The notes below the pieces were generated by a model. That model saw nothing but the letters and a program-made list of their open reading frames with translations. It searched no databases and was not told where the DNA came from. From positions 1 through 10,670 of the forward strand of contig CAJBAP010000478.1 in assembly GCA_903950295.1 (NCBI GenBank): a stretch of DNA of 10,670 nucleotides, written 5' to 3'. Shown in pieces: positions 1-7,955 of this stretch. Numbering within the stretch: the stretch's first letter is position 1; the number at the start of each line of letters is the position of its first letter. The position numbers were made by a program, and so were the translations under genes. The stretch is from an uncultured Rhodocyclaceae bacterium. GTDB lineage: Bacteria > Pseudomonadota > Gammaproteobacteria > Burkholderiales > Rhodocyclaceae.

Positions 1-840
1 ACGCAACTGGACTTCAAGCACCTGCAGGCGCCGATCGACAAGCAGGGAGCTCATTTCTTCGTCAACCAGAATTCCCGCGAACCGATGAACGAACCGGAAG
101 AAATGGTTCCGCTGTGGAAGATATTCGATGTCGTCGGCGCCGACTGGACCTATTCATCGAAAGGCTGGGCGGCGGAGAATTTCTGCATGTTCTCGGGCAA
201 TGAAGATGCGTGGCGCGAGGTGATCCGCAAGCGGGTCGATGCGGTCAATGAGCTCGGCTGCGAGGTGTGGCTGAATACCGAGTGCGGCCACAGCTACTAC
301 TCGATGTGGCACGGTATCGAGCGCTTTGGCCTGCAGGCCAATTTCCGCCTCGAAAGCATCGTCACCTGGTACGCCCAATGGATTCGCGAGGGCAAGCTTC
401 CGGTCGATTCGCGCTGGAATTCCGGAGGCATCAAATTTACCGTGCAGGATCCCTGCATGATCGTGCGCAAGGCCTATGGCGACACCATCGCCGAGGACAT
501 GCGCTTCGTTGTCAGGACCCTCGTCGGCGATGAAAACTTCATCGACATGCAGCCGAATCGCAGCGCCAATTATTGCTGCGGCGGCGGCGGCGGCTTCCTG
601 CAGGCGGGCATGACGGAGCACCGGCGGACCTATGGCAAGCGCAAGTTCGATCAAATCGCCGCCACGGGCGCCGCCTATGTCCTCACGCCCTGCCATAACT
701 GTCATTCGCAGATGCATGACATCGGGCACTTTTATGGCGGGCACTACGGGGTCGTGCATTTGTGGACGCTGATCTGCCTCTCCCTCGGGATACTCGGCAA
801 GAACGAGCGCATCTATCTGGGCCCGGAGCTGCGCGGCTGA
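1..840 (+). CDS. CCG-domain Fe-S protein, HdrD/DsrK-like (C-terminal part; probable electron-transfer subunit for GlpAB)
   Basis: The reading frame is open from base 1, so the gene is cut by the left edge. The ATG at 85 is internal, because the residues before it read on smoothly. The visible 279 residues hold a complete cysteine-rich CCG motif: Cys (454-456), 39 residues, Cys-Cys (574-579, followed by five Gly), 37 residues, then CHNC (691-702). In heterodisulfide reductase HdrB/HdrD and in DsrK, such motifs bind a 4Fe-4S cluster. An earlier ECGH (about 280-291) fits the first half of a tandem CCG arrangement. The overall wording (WKIF, NWTY-like, MFSG, ECGH, CCGGGGG, a final VVHLWTL) recalls DsrK/HdrD more than E. 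coli GlpC. Since glpA starts 3 nt after its stop, I infer that it takes electrons from GlpAB and passes them towards the quinone pool. The N-terminal part, where ferredoxin motifs would lie, is not visible. A GlpC name is possible but I would not assign it. Confidence 0.85.
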   Translation, partial: TQLDFKHLQAPIDKQGAHFFVNQNSREPMNEPEEMVPLWKIFDVVGADWTYSSKGWAAENFCMFSGNEDAWREVIRKRVDAVNELGCEVWLNTECGHSYYSMWHGIERFGLQANFRLESIVTWYAQWIREGKLPVDSRWNSGGIKFTVQDPCMIVRKAYGDTIAEDMRFVVRTLVGDENFIDMQPNRSANYCCGGGGGFLQAGMTEHRRTYGKRKFDQIAATGAAYVLTPCHNCHSQMHDIGHFYGGHYGVVHLWTLICLSLGILGKNERIYLGPELRG

Positions 841-843
841 ACC

Positions 844-2433
844 ATGTCCTCCCACGCAACGATCCTCGAAACTGAAGTCCTCATCATCGGCGGTGGTGTG
901 ACCGGTACCGGCATCATGCGCGACCTCGCGCTGCGGGGCATTCGCAGCCTGCTGATCGACAAGCGCGACCTGTGCGCCGGCGCGTCAGGTGGCAACCACG
1001 GCCTGCTGCACTCCGGTGCGCGTTACGTCTCAACCGATCTCGATGCGGCGATGGAGTGCCACCGGGAAAATTCCCTGCTCAAGCAGCTTGCCCCGCAATG
1101 CATTGAAACCACCGGCGGCTTGTTCGTCGCGGTCGAGGGGGATTCAGTAGAGTTTGCCGAGCAATTCCCGGTGCTCTGCCGGAATGCCGGCATCGACTGC
1201 GAGGAACTGAGTCCCGGCGCGGCGCGAAAGCTGGAACCTCTGCTCTCTGACAAGCTGTTCAAGGCCTGTCGGGTGCCAGATGCCACCATCGATCCCTTTC
1301 ACCTGGCCATGCTGAATGTCGATCATGCCCGTCAGGTCAGCGACAGCGCCTATCGTCCGCATACTGAGGTCCTGCGCTTCGAGGTGGCGGCGGGTGAAAT
1401 CCGCGCGGCCGTTTGCCATGACCATCTGCACAACCGTCCGCTGACGATCCGTGCCAGGCAGTTTGTGAACGCCGGCGGCGCGTGGGCCATGAACATCGCG
1501 CGACTGGCGGGTTGTACTGACGTGCACCTTCTCTACGCGAAGGGAACCATCCTGGTCAGCAATGACCGCTTGACGCACCATGTCGTCAACCGGCTCCGGC
1601 TTCCCGGTGATGGCGACATCCTGGTGCCGGGGGGAACGGTTTCCTTGCTTGGCACCACCTCCATCCGCACCGACGATCTGGAACACGTTGAGCCTACCGT
1701 GGAGGAAATCGATCGCAATATCCGGGAGGGAGCTGCGATGATCCCGGCGCTGGCCGGCGCCCGCTATATCCGGGCTTTTTCAAGGGTTCGCCCCCTGCTG
1801 CAGGCTGCCGAAAACGTGAGCGACCGCGCGGCGACGCGCGGCTTCGCTCTGTTCGACCACGTATCGCAAGGCGTGAGTAATTTCTGCACCATTACCGGCG
1901 GCAAGCTCACGACCTTCCGCCTGATGGCTGAAAAGACCGCCGACCTCGTCGCCGGCCGACTTGGCAGCGACCAGGTTTGCACGACGGCCGCCGTTCCTCT
2001 GCCTGATGTCGAAGCCAGCAGCTGGACCGAAAGCGGACCCGCACCGAGGCACCGGCATCAGCATCAGGATAAGGGACCGGGGGACACGATCCTCTGCGAA
2101 TGCGAAATGGTGCCCCAGTCGGCGATCGAGCAGATCCTTGCCGATGCGCCGGGTAGCGGAGAGGAACGGGCTATCGAATCCATCGCCCTGCGTTCCAGGG
2201 TGGGGAAAGGCCCCTGTCAGGGATCGTTCTGCGGCATCCGCATCGGCTCCTGGCTTTATGACCAGGGCTACTACCGGGATGCCACCGGTCTTGCGCACAT
2301 GCGGGATTTTTTCGAAGAACGCTTCAAGGGGCAGCGCAGCGTCATCTGGGGACAGCAGGCGGCGCAGATGGAACTTGCGGAAGCCCTGCACTGCGGGCTG
2401 CTCGGTCTCGACACGCTGAAGGATGATGGATGA
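844..2433 (+). CDS. glpA: Anaerobic glycerol-3-phosphate dehydrogenase subunit A (FAD, [2Fe-2S])
   Basis: Catalytic subunit oxidising sn-glycerol-3-phosphate to dihydroxyacetone phosphate. The 529 residues compare with about 540 in E. coli GlpA. An N-terminal dinucleotide-binding fold (GGGVTGTG, residues 16-23) supports the ATG at 844. The DAO-type FAD domain runs to about residue 375 and includes the family hallmarks SGGNHGLLHSGARY (48-61), NAGGAWA (209-215), and TGGKLTTFRLMAEK (351-364). The C-terminal BFD-like domain carries CEC (418-420) and GPCQGSFC (456-463), the expected four cysteines for a [2Fe-2S] cluster. The two domains are joined by a histidine-rich linker (about 398-413). The stop overlaps the glpB start as ATGA, so translation is probably coupled. 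A GGAG at 825-828 lies rather far upstream of the start, so initiation may depend on the preceding gene. The BFD domain and the glpB neighbour separate it from aerobic GlpD. Confidence 0.93.
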   Translation: MSSHATILETEVLIIGGGVTGTGIMRDLALRGIRSLLIDKRDLCAGASGGNHGLLHSGARYVSTDLDAAMECHRENSLLKQLAPQCIETTGGLFVAVEGDSVEFAEQFPVLCRNAGIDCEELSPGAARKLEPLLSDKLFKACRVPDATIDPFHLAMLNVDHARQVSDSAYRPHTEVLRFEVAAGEIRAAVCHDHLHNRPLTIRARQFVNAGGAWAMNIARLAGCTDVHLLYAKGTILVSNDRLTHHVVNRLRLPGDGDILVPGGTVSLLGTTSIRTDDLEHVEPTVEEIDRNIREGAAMIPALAGARYIRAFSRVRPLLQAAENVSDRAATRGFALFDHVSQGVSNFCTITGGKLTTFRLMAEKTADLVAGRLGSDQVCTTAAVPLPDVEASSWTESGPAPRHRHQHQDKGPGDTILCECEMVPQSAIEQILADAPGSGEERAIESIALRSRVGKGPCQGSFCGIRIGSWLYDQGYYRDATGLAHMRDFFEERFKGQRSVIWGQQAAQMELAEALHCGLLGLDTLKDDG

Positions 2434-3716
2434 GCCGTGAGCCGCGACATTTCACCACGCAACTGGCGGTGATCGGCTCGGGGATCGCCGGCTTTGCGGC
2501 GTCGATCTTTGCCATCAACCGCAAGATTGCCACCGCGCAAGTCGGCAATACCGGGGCGGTGGCCTACACCACCGGTTACCTGGACTTGATCGGCAAGCTC
2601 GACGGCGCAGCGGGCGTCGTCGATGACCCATGGCAGGCTCTGAATAGCTTGCGTGAAGCAGAGCCGCAGCATCCGCTCTGCCGGGTTCCCGCAGGCGATA
2701 TTCAGCGGGCGTTCGACGAATTCACGGACTTTCTCGGCGTCTGCGGGCTGGCCTACAGTGCGCCGGGGACCGGAAATATCACGGCGCTGACCCCCGTCGG
2801 CACCCTCAAGCAGACGCTCTGTGTGCCGGCCACCATGGCGGCCGGGCCACGCGCCCTGATCGCCAATACGTCCTGCGTGATCGTCGATTTCAGGGGCCTG
2901 AAGGGATTCAGCGGCGCCGAGGTAGTGGCCAATCTGCGAGATCGCTGGCCAAACCTGACTACGCAGCGCATCAGCTTTCCCGGCATGGACGGCGGGGAAC
3001 TCTATCCCGAAGTCATGGCCCGGGCGCTGGAGGTTCCGGCAACCCGGGAAATGCTGGCTGAGGCGTTGAGCGACGTTGCCGGATCGGCCAGGGTTATCGG
3101 ACTCCCGGCGATCCTCGGCATGCACCGCCCGGACCATGTGCGGGCCGAACTGGAGCGCCTCACGAGCCGTGAAATCTTTGAAATTCCGACCATGCCGCCT
3201 TCCGTGCCGGGGATTCGCTTGCGCGAACTGTTTCAGCAGGTGTTGCCGCAACGGGGGGTGATCCTGATTCCCCAGCAAAGAGTCACTTCGCTGAGTTTCG
3301 ACGCCGCTGGCGCGACCCTGGCCCTGAAAGACAGCTATGGGTCAATCCGGGTGCATGCGCAAGCGGTCATCCTGGCCACCGGTCGTTTCCTGAGCGGCGG
3401 GCTCGAAGCGCATCCTGCGGGAATTCGGGAGCACTTGCTGGACCTGCCGGTGACCCAGCCGGAAAACCGGTCCGACTGGTACCGCGCGCGCTACATGGAT
3501 CCTCGCGGCCACCCGATACATCGGGCCGGCATCGAAGTCGATGATTCCTTCAGGCCATTGACCCGCGAGGGTCGTCGCTACCATGACCGCCTGTTTGCCG
3601 CCGGGGTCATTCTTGCCCACCAGGACTGGATTCGCGGGCGCAGTGGAGCGGGCATCGCCATTGCCACGGCCTTCAGGGCGGTGACGGAAGCGGAACGGTT
3701 TCTGTCAGGCCACTAA
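2430..3716 (+). CDS. glpB: Anaerobic glycerol-3-phosphate dehydrogenase subunit B (flavoprotein)
   Basis: Partner of GlpA in the G3P:quinone dehydrogenase. The 428 residues compare with 419 in E. coli. It has an N-terminal flavin-nucleotide fold (GSGIAGFAA, residues 16-24) and a TTGYLDL segment (47-53) matching the SSGSLDL region of the family. The C-terminal half is strongly GlpB-like: MPPSVPGIRL (255-264), LATGRFLSGGLE (315-326), GIRE (331-334) and SDWY (348-351). The start is the ATG inside the ATGA shared with glpA, and the frame is intact to TAA. It is the last gene of this unit. The stop lies 28 bp from the stop of convergent ugpC, and I see no clear terminator hairpin between them. Confidence 0.92.
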   Translation: MSREPRHFTTQLAVIGSGIAGFAASIFAINRKIATAQVGNTGAVAYTTGYLDLIGKLDGAAGVVDDPWQALNSLREAEPQHPLCRVPAGDIQRAFDEFTDFLGVCGLAYSAPGTGNITALTPVGTLKQTLCVPATMAAGPRALIANTSCVIVDFRGLKGFSGAEVVANLRDRWPNLTTQRISFPGMDGGELYPEVMARALEVPATREMLAEALSDVAGSARVIGLPAILGMHRPDHVRAELERLTSREIFEIPTMPPSVPGIRLRELFQQVLPQRGVILIPQQRVTSLSFDAAGATLALKDSYGSIRVHAQAVILATGRFLSGGLEAHPAGIREHLLDLPVTQPENRSDWYRARYMDPRGHPIHRAGIEVDDSFRPLTREGRRYHDRLFAAGVILAHQDWIRGRSGAGIAIATAFRAVTEAERFLSGH

Positions 3717-3744
3717 GTCCGGTCAACACATCAAGGGCGGCAAC

Positions 3745-4755
3745 TCAAGACTCGATGCGCAGTCCGCTCTTTGCATCGAAATGGTGTTCCTGCGCCCGGT
3801 CATAGCGCAGCGCCAGCTTTCCGGTTTGCGCGGCAAAGGATTGATGCAGGCGGACCGCGACGCGGGCGCCGCTCGCACCCTCGGCGAGACGGCCATAGAC
3901 CAGCGTATCGCTGCCGAGCGGCTCCAGCAGATCGACGTCCACCGTCAGCATTGCCTCGCCCGGTGCGCAGGGTTCGAGATGCTCGGGGCGAATGCCGAGC
4001 AGGATGTCCTGCCCGTTGCGCTGCGTCGGGATCAGATTCATCGGCGGCGAGCCGATGAAGCCGGCGACGAAGGTCGTGGCCGGTCGGGCATAGACATCCA
4101 GCGGGGCGCCGATCTGCTCGGCGCGTCCGGCGTTCATCACGATCATGCGCTGCGCCATGGTCATCGCTTCGACCTGGTCGTGGGTGACATACAGGCTGGT
4201 GGTCGCCAGGCGCCGGTGCAGCGCTTGCAGTTCGGCGCGCATCTGTACCCGCAGCTTGGCATCGAGGTTCGACAGCGGCTCGTCGAAGAGGAACACCGCC
4301 GGCTCGCGCACGATGGCGCGGCCCATGGCCACGCGCTGGCGCTGACCGCCGGAGAGTTCGCGCGGCCGGCGATCGAGATACGGGCCGAGTTCGAGGATCT
4401 CTGCCGCGCGCTTGACGCGCTCGTCGATGTCGGACTTGGATCGCCCCTGTATCTTCAGGCCGTAAGCCATGTTGCCGTACACGCTCATGTGCGGATAGAG
4501 CGCATAGTTCTGGAACACCATGGCGATGTTGCGATCCTTGGGTTCGAGGTCGTTCACTACGCGCTCGCCGATGGCGATCTCGCCGGAGGTGATCGTCTCC
4601 AACCCCGCCACCATGCGCAGCAGCGTCGACTTGCCGCAGCCCGAAGGACCGACCATCACCACGAACTCGCCGTCGCCGATGTCGATGTCGATGCCCTGAA
4701 TCACTTTGACGGCGCCGAAAGACTTGTGAATATTGCGGATTGATACCTTGGCCAT
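3745..4755 (-). CDS. ugpC: sn-Glycerol-3-phosphate ABC transporter ATP-binding protein UgpC
   Basis: Cytoplasmic ATPase that powers G3P import with UgpA, UgpE and UgpB. The 336 residues fall within the MalK/UgpC (CUT1) class. All nucleotide-binding elements are intact: Walker [10 protein letters not shown] (36-44), Q-loop Gln82, signature LSGGQ (134-138), Walker B VFLFDE (154-159), D-loop SNLD (162-165) and H-loop His192. A C-terminal TOBE/regulatory part from about residue 235 includes the GIRPEHLEP motif typical of MalK-type subunits. Specificity for G3P rather than another CUT1 substrate comes mainly from the neighbouring ugpB, ugpA and ugpE and the adjacent glpAB. It is the last gene of the operon, 10 nt after ugpE, with only a weak ribosome-binding site visible. 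No ugpQ phosphodiesterase gene follows; the convergent glpB does. Confidence 0.92.
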   Translation of the reverse strand: MAKVSIRNIHKSFGAVKVIQGIDIDIGDGEFVVMVGPSGCGKSTLLRMVAGLETITSGEIAIGERVVNDLEPKDRNIAMVFQNYALYPHMSVYGNMAYGLKIQGRSKSDIDERVKRAAEILELGPYLDRRPRELSGGQRQRVAMGRAIVREPAVFLFDEPLSNLDAKLRVQMRAELQALHRRLATTSLYVTHDQVEAMTMAQRMIVMNAGRAEQIGAPLDVYARPATTFVAGFIGSPPMNLIPTQRNGQDILLGIRPEHLEPCAPGEAMLTVDVDLLEPLGSDTLVYGRLAEGASGARVAVRLHQSFAAQTGKLALRYDRAQEHHFDAKSGLRIES

Positions 4756-4765
4756 TATTGTTCGC

Positions 4766-5614
4766 TCATTTTTCTGTTTCCACGAGGCCCTTGACGAACC
4801 ACTTCTGCATCAGCACCACCACCAGCGCCGGCGGCAGCATGGCCAGCATCGCCGTCGCCATCACCAGTTGCCACTCGTTGGCCGCATCGCCGCCGACAAG
4901 CATGCGCTTGATGCCGATCACCACCGTGTACATGGACTCCTCGCTGGCGATCAGCAGCGGCCACAGGTACTGGTTCCAGCCGTAGATGAACTGGATGACG
5001 AAGAGCGCCGCCATGGTGGTCTTGGATAGCGGCAGCACCACGTCCCAGAAGAAGCGCATCGGCCCGGCGCCGTCGATGCGTGCCGCCTCGGCCAACTCGT
5101 CCGGAATGGTCATGAAGAACTGGCGGAAGAGGAAGGTCGCGGTCGCCGAGGCAATGAGTGGCAGTGTCAGACCGGCATAAGTATTGAGCAGGCCGAGGTC
5201 AGCCATCACCTTGAAGGTCGGGATGATGCGCACCTCGACCGGCAACATCAGGGTGACGAAGATCATCCAGAAAAAGAAATTGCGCAGCGGAAAGCGGAAA
5301 TAGACGATGGCGAACGACGAGAGGATCGAGATGGTGATCTTGCCCAGCGGCACTGCCAGGGCCATCACCGTGCTGTTGAACAGCATGTCCAGTACCGCTG
5401 CCCTTGAGCCCCCGGTCGACCCGGCGAACAGCACCTGGGAATAGTTTTCGATGAAATGGCTGCCTGGCAGCAGCGGCATCGGCACCGACATGATCTCCTC
5501 GAGCGACAGCGTGGAGGCCACGAAGGTCACGTAGAGCGGGAACGCGATCACGAACGCGCCGACGATCAGGACGGCATGCGTGATGAAATCGAGCAGCGGC
5601 CGCTTCTCTACCAT
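4766..5614 (-). CDS. ugpE: sn-Glycerol-3-phosphate ABC transporter permease UgpE
   Basis: Inner-membrane subunit of the G3P importer; 282 residues, against 281 in E. coli UgpE. Hydrophobic segments suggest six transmembrane helices (about 10-34, 76-100, 112-137, 146-168, 198-222 and 250-272). The cytoplasmic EAA loop that docks on the ATPase reads [12 protein letters not shown] at 173-184. This is the MalG/UgpE type of permease with its C-terminus just after the last helix. The ATG lies 10 nt after the ugpA stop, and ugpC starts 10 nt after its own stop, so it is an internal operon gene. The Shine-Dalgarno match is poor, suggesting that translation depends on the gene before it. Confidence 0.92.
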   Translation of the reverse strand: MVEKRPLLDFITHAVLIVGAFVIAFPLYVTFVASTLSLEEIMSVPMPLLPGSHFIENYSQVLFAGSTGGSRAAVLDMLFNSTVMALAVPLGKITISILSSFAIVYFRFPLRNFFFWMIFVTLMLPVEVRIIPTFKVMADLGLLNTYAGLTLPLIASATATFLFRQFFMTIPDELAEAARIDGAGPMRFFWDVVLPLSKTTMAALFVIQFIYGWNQYLWPLLIASEESMYTVVIGIKRMLVGGDAANEWQLVMATAMLAMLPPALVVVLMQKWFVKGLVETEK

Positions 5615-5624
5615 GGGCCGCCCA

Positions 5625-6506
5625 TCAGTACTGCACCTTCCGCTCGATATATTTGAATTGCACGGCGGTGAGCGCGATCACGATGATCATCAGGATCACC
5701 GACTGCGCGGACGAGCCGCCGATGTCGGCCGACTTCACACCGTCGTGGTAAACCTTGTAAACGAGTATCTGGGTTGCCTGTGCCGGCCCGCCTTGCGTGG
5801 TGGCGTCGATCACGCCGAAGGTATCGAAGAAGGCATAGACGATGTTGACCACCAGCAGGAAGAAGGCGGTCGGCGACAGGAGCGGCAGCACGATGGTCCA
5901 GAAGCGCCGCGCCGGCCCGGCACCGTCGATCGCCGCCGCTTCGATGAGCGACTTCGGGATCGACTGCAGCCCGGCGAGAAAGAACAGGAAGTTGTAGCTG
6001 ATCTGCTTCCATACCGATGCAATGATGATCAGCAGCATCGCCTGGTCGCCCTTGATGATCCAGTTCCAGTCGACGCCGAAGCCCTTCAGCACGTAAGTGA
6101 CGATGCCGATGGACGGCGCAAACAGGAACGCCCACAGCACCCCGGCGACCGCCGCCGCCACCGCGTAAGGCCAGATCAGGACCGTCTTGTAGATGAGTGC
6201 GCCGCGCACCACCCGGTCGGCCATGGTGGCGAGGAGCAGCGAAATCGCGATGCCGAGGCCGGCCACGGATACGCTGAACACGGCGGTGGTCTTGAAGGAC
6301 TCCAGATAGTGCCGATCGCGGAACAGCGACGTGAAGTTGTCGAACCAGATGAATTCGCTGTGCAGACCGAACGCGTCCTGCAAATGGAAGGAATACCAGA
6401 TCGCCTGTCCAGCCGGCCAGAAGAAAAACACCACCGTGATGACGAGTTGAGGCGCCAGCAGCAAGTAGGGCAGCCACGCCGAGCGGAAGACTACGCGTTT
6501 TTCCAT
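5625..6506 (-). CDS. ugpA: sn-Glycerol-3-phosphate ABC transporter permease UgpA
   Basis: Inner-membrane partner of UgpE; 293 residues, against 295 in E. coli UgpA. The N-terminus ([15 protein letters not shown], residues 7-21, then FFFWPAG) aligns with UgpA and supports this start. Further hydrophobic helices lie at about 73-97, 108-131, 157-181, 205-229 and 267-285. The EAA loop reads EAAAIDGAG at 189-197, followed by [11 protein letters not shown]. The family segment TQGGPAQAT is at 237-245. The start lies 36 nt downstream of ugpB, the largest gap inside the operon, and has almost no Shine-Dalgarno spacing (GGA directly at the ATG). Confidence 0.92.
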   Translation of the reverse strand: MEKRVVFRSAWLPYLLLAPQLVITVVFFFWPAGQAIWYSFHLQDAFGLHSEFIWFDNFTSLFRDRHYLESFKTTAVFSVSVAGLGIAISLLLATMADRVVRGALIYKTVLIWPYAVAAAVAGVLWAFLFAPSIGIVTYVLKGFGVDWNWIIKGDQAMLLIIIASVWKQISYNFLFFLAGLQSIPKSLIEAAAIDGAGPARRFWTIVLPLLSPTAFFLLVVNIVYAFFDTFGVIDATTQGGPAQATQILVYKVYHDGVKSADIGGSSAQSVILMIIVIALTAVQFKYIERKVQY

Positions 6507-6542
6507 TCCGTTCGGCGTATCTGCGAACTGGTGTGACGAACT

Positions 6543-7853
6543 TTACTTGTTCGCCGCCTGGAACTTGCGCAGGATCTCGTTGCCCCGTGTTACCGCGTCG
6601 TTCATTGCCGTCTTGGCGTCTTTCTTGCCCGCGAACACGGATTCAAGTTCTTCCTCGATCACCTCGCGGCCCTGCACGAAGTTGCCGAAGCGCAGGCCCT
6701 TCGAGTTCGCGGTCGGTGCTTTGTTGGTGAGCTGCCTTACCGGCATGTCGGCACCAGGATTCTTCTCGTAGAAGCCGGCTGCCCGTGTTACTTCGTAGGC
6801 CGCCCGCGTGATCGGCACGTAGCCCGTGGTGGTGTGCCATTCCATCTGGATCCTGGGTTGCGAGAGGAAGGCCATGAACTTCGCCACGCCCTTGTACTCG
6901 TTCGGCTTCTTGCCGCCCATGACCCACAGCGATGCGCCGCCGATGATCGAGTTCTGCGGGGCATCCTTCACGTCGTCGTGGTAGGGAATGAAATTGACCG
7001 ACCATTCGAACTTGGCCGCCTTCTTGATGCCCGCCATGGCACTTGCGCTGCCGCTAAACATTGCGCACTCGCCGCTGTAGAACTTGGCGTCACCCTGGTT
7101 GGTGCGTCCGGCGTAGGTGAATAGTCCATTCTTCGCCATGTCGCCGAGCATCGCGACGTGGCGTACATGCAGTGGCGAATTGATCGTGAATTCGGTGTCG
7201 AAGCCGCCCATGCCGTTCTGCTTGGTGCCGATCGGCACGTTATGCCAGGCGCTGAAGTTCTCGATGTGCATCCAGGAAGGCCAACTGGTGGTATAGACGC
7301 ACTGCTGACCGGCTGCCTTCAGCTTCTCGGCGGCGGCAAGGAGTTCCTTCCATGTCTTCGGTGCCACCGGCTCCAGGCCGGCCTTCTTGAAGGCATCCTT
7401 GTTGATGTAGAACAACACCGTCGAACTGTTGAAGGGGAAGGACAGCATGTTGCCCTTGATGTCCGAGTAATAGCCCGTCACGGTAGGCAGGTAGGCGTTC
7501 TGATCGAACGGCTCCTTGGCGTCCTCCATTAGCTTGGTCACCGGGACGATTGCGCCTTTGGCGGCCATCATGGTCGCGGTACCGACCTCGAACACCTGCA
7601 AAATGTGCGGCGCATTGCCGGCGCGGAAAGCCGCGATCGCGGCCGTCATCGACTCGGGGTACTGCCCCTTGTAGACGGGGACGACCTTGTAATCCGTCTG
7701 GCTTTCGTTGAACTTGGTCGCCAGTCCGTTGAGCGCCTCGCCGAGCGCGCCTCCCATCGAATGCCACCACTGGATATCTGTCTGAGCCCACGCGGGCGAG
7801 GCGCCGAGCAGGCTGACGGCGCATAGCGTGGCGGTGAGTACTTTGAGTCGCAT
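6543..7853 (-). CDS. ugpB: sn-Glycerol-3-phosphate periplasmic binding protein UgpB
   Basis: High-affinity G3P (and possibly glycerophosphodiester) receptor of the Ugp importer. The 436 residues compare with 438 in E. coli. A Sec signal peptide is clear: basic MRLK, a hydrophobic core, and a likely cut after AWA at residue 23. The mature protein opens with IQWWHSMGGALGE (27-39), close to the UgpB start. The binding-cleft region WPSWMHIENFSAWH (191-204) keeps the Trp-rich pattern of UgpB, and GGASLW (305-310), TGYVPIT (343-349) and SKGLRFGNF (384-392) are further family blocks. It is first in its operon, with a strong Shine-Dalgarno (AGGAG, 6 nt before the ATG), unlike the three genes after it. 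That fits the usual excess of binding protein over membrane subunits. Confidence 0.94.
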   Translation of the reverse strand: MRLKVLTATLCAVSLLGASPAWAQTDIQWWHSMGGALGEALNGLATKFNESQTDYKVVPVYKGQYPESMTAAIAAFRAGNAPHILQVFEVGTATMMAAKGAIVPVTKLMEDAKEPFDQNAYLPTVTGYYSDIKGNMLSFPFNSSTVLFYINKDAFKKAGLEPVAPKTWKELLAAAEKLKAAGQQCVYTTSWPSWMHIENFSAWHNVPIGTKQNGMGGFDTEFTINSPLHVRHVAMLGDMAKNGLFTYAGRTNQGDAKFYSGECAMFSGSASAMAGIKKAAKFEWSVNFIPYHDDVKDAPQNSIIGGASLWVMGGKKPNEYKGVAKFMAFLSQPRIQMEWHTTTGYVPITRAAYEVTRAAGFYEKNPGADMPVRQLTNKAPTANSKGLRFGNFVQGREVIEEELESVFAGKKDAKTAMNDAVTRGNEILRKFQAANK

Positions 7854-7859
7854 GCTTCT

Positions 7860-7864
7860 CTCCT
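7860..7864 (-). promoter_or_regulatory. Strong Shine-Dalgarno of ugpB
   Basis: On the minus strand AGGAG lies 6 nt before the ugpB ATG, an optimal spacing. It is the only strong ribosome-binding site in the ugp operon and fixes the ugpB start. Confidence 0.8.
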
Positions 7865-7914
7865 CAGGAAATTACGAATTCGGAGTTCTATTTCTCGGTG
7901 GCACGTCGAAAAGA

Positions 7915-7943
7915 AGTATAGCTTGAAGAAAGGAAGGTATGCA
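7915..7943 (-). promoter_or_regulatory. Possible sigma-70 promoter of the ugp operon
   Basis: On the minus strand a good -10 match, TATACT (7920-7915), is preceded by a 17-nt spacer and a poor -35, TGCATA (7943-7938, three of six consensus bases). Transcription would start near 7908, leaving a leader of about 55 nt with the Shine-Dalgarno at its end. The weak -35 suggests that an activator may be needed. I found no convincing Pho box (paired CTGTCAT repeats) in this 102-bp gap, although E. coli ugp is under PhoB control. Read-through from the regulator gene upstream is an alternative. Confidence 0.3.
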
Positions 7944-7955
7944 GTTCCGGCCTAT

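Noticed and set aside
85..87. ATG at 85 as start of the Fe-S protein
   Set aside because: The frame is open back to base 1 with coding-like sequence, and the protein family is much longer than 251 residues.
154..855. Minus-strand open frame (233 codons) opposite the Fe-S protein gene
   Set aside because: Shadow of the strongly conserved CCG-domain gene; Ala-rich, with no family resemblance.
3781..4743. Long + strand open frame (320 codons) opposite ugpC
   Set aside because: It is antisense to a fully conserved ATPase gene. Its His/Arg/Ala-rich composition is what a GC-rich gene gives on its other strand, and it has no recognisable domain.
6510..6528. Inverted repeat GTTCG/CGAAC between ugpB and ugpA
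   Set aside because: Only a 5-bp stem with a 9-nt loop and no U-run; too weak to call an attenuator or processing site.
5580..6536. Long + strand open frame (318 codons) opposite ugpA
   Set aside because: It is antisense to a clear permease gene. The highly charged His/Arg/Asp/Glu-rich composition mirrors hydrophobic codons, and no motif or start signal is visible.
7899..7914. TGGCACG on the + strand, a perfect sigma-54 -24 element, in the gap between glrR and ugpB
   Set aside because: The -12 element is absent (AAAGA where TTGCA is expected, so no GC at the right spacing), and it points away from ugpB, into antisense of the regulator.
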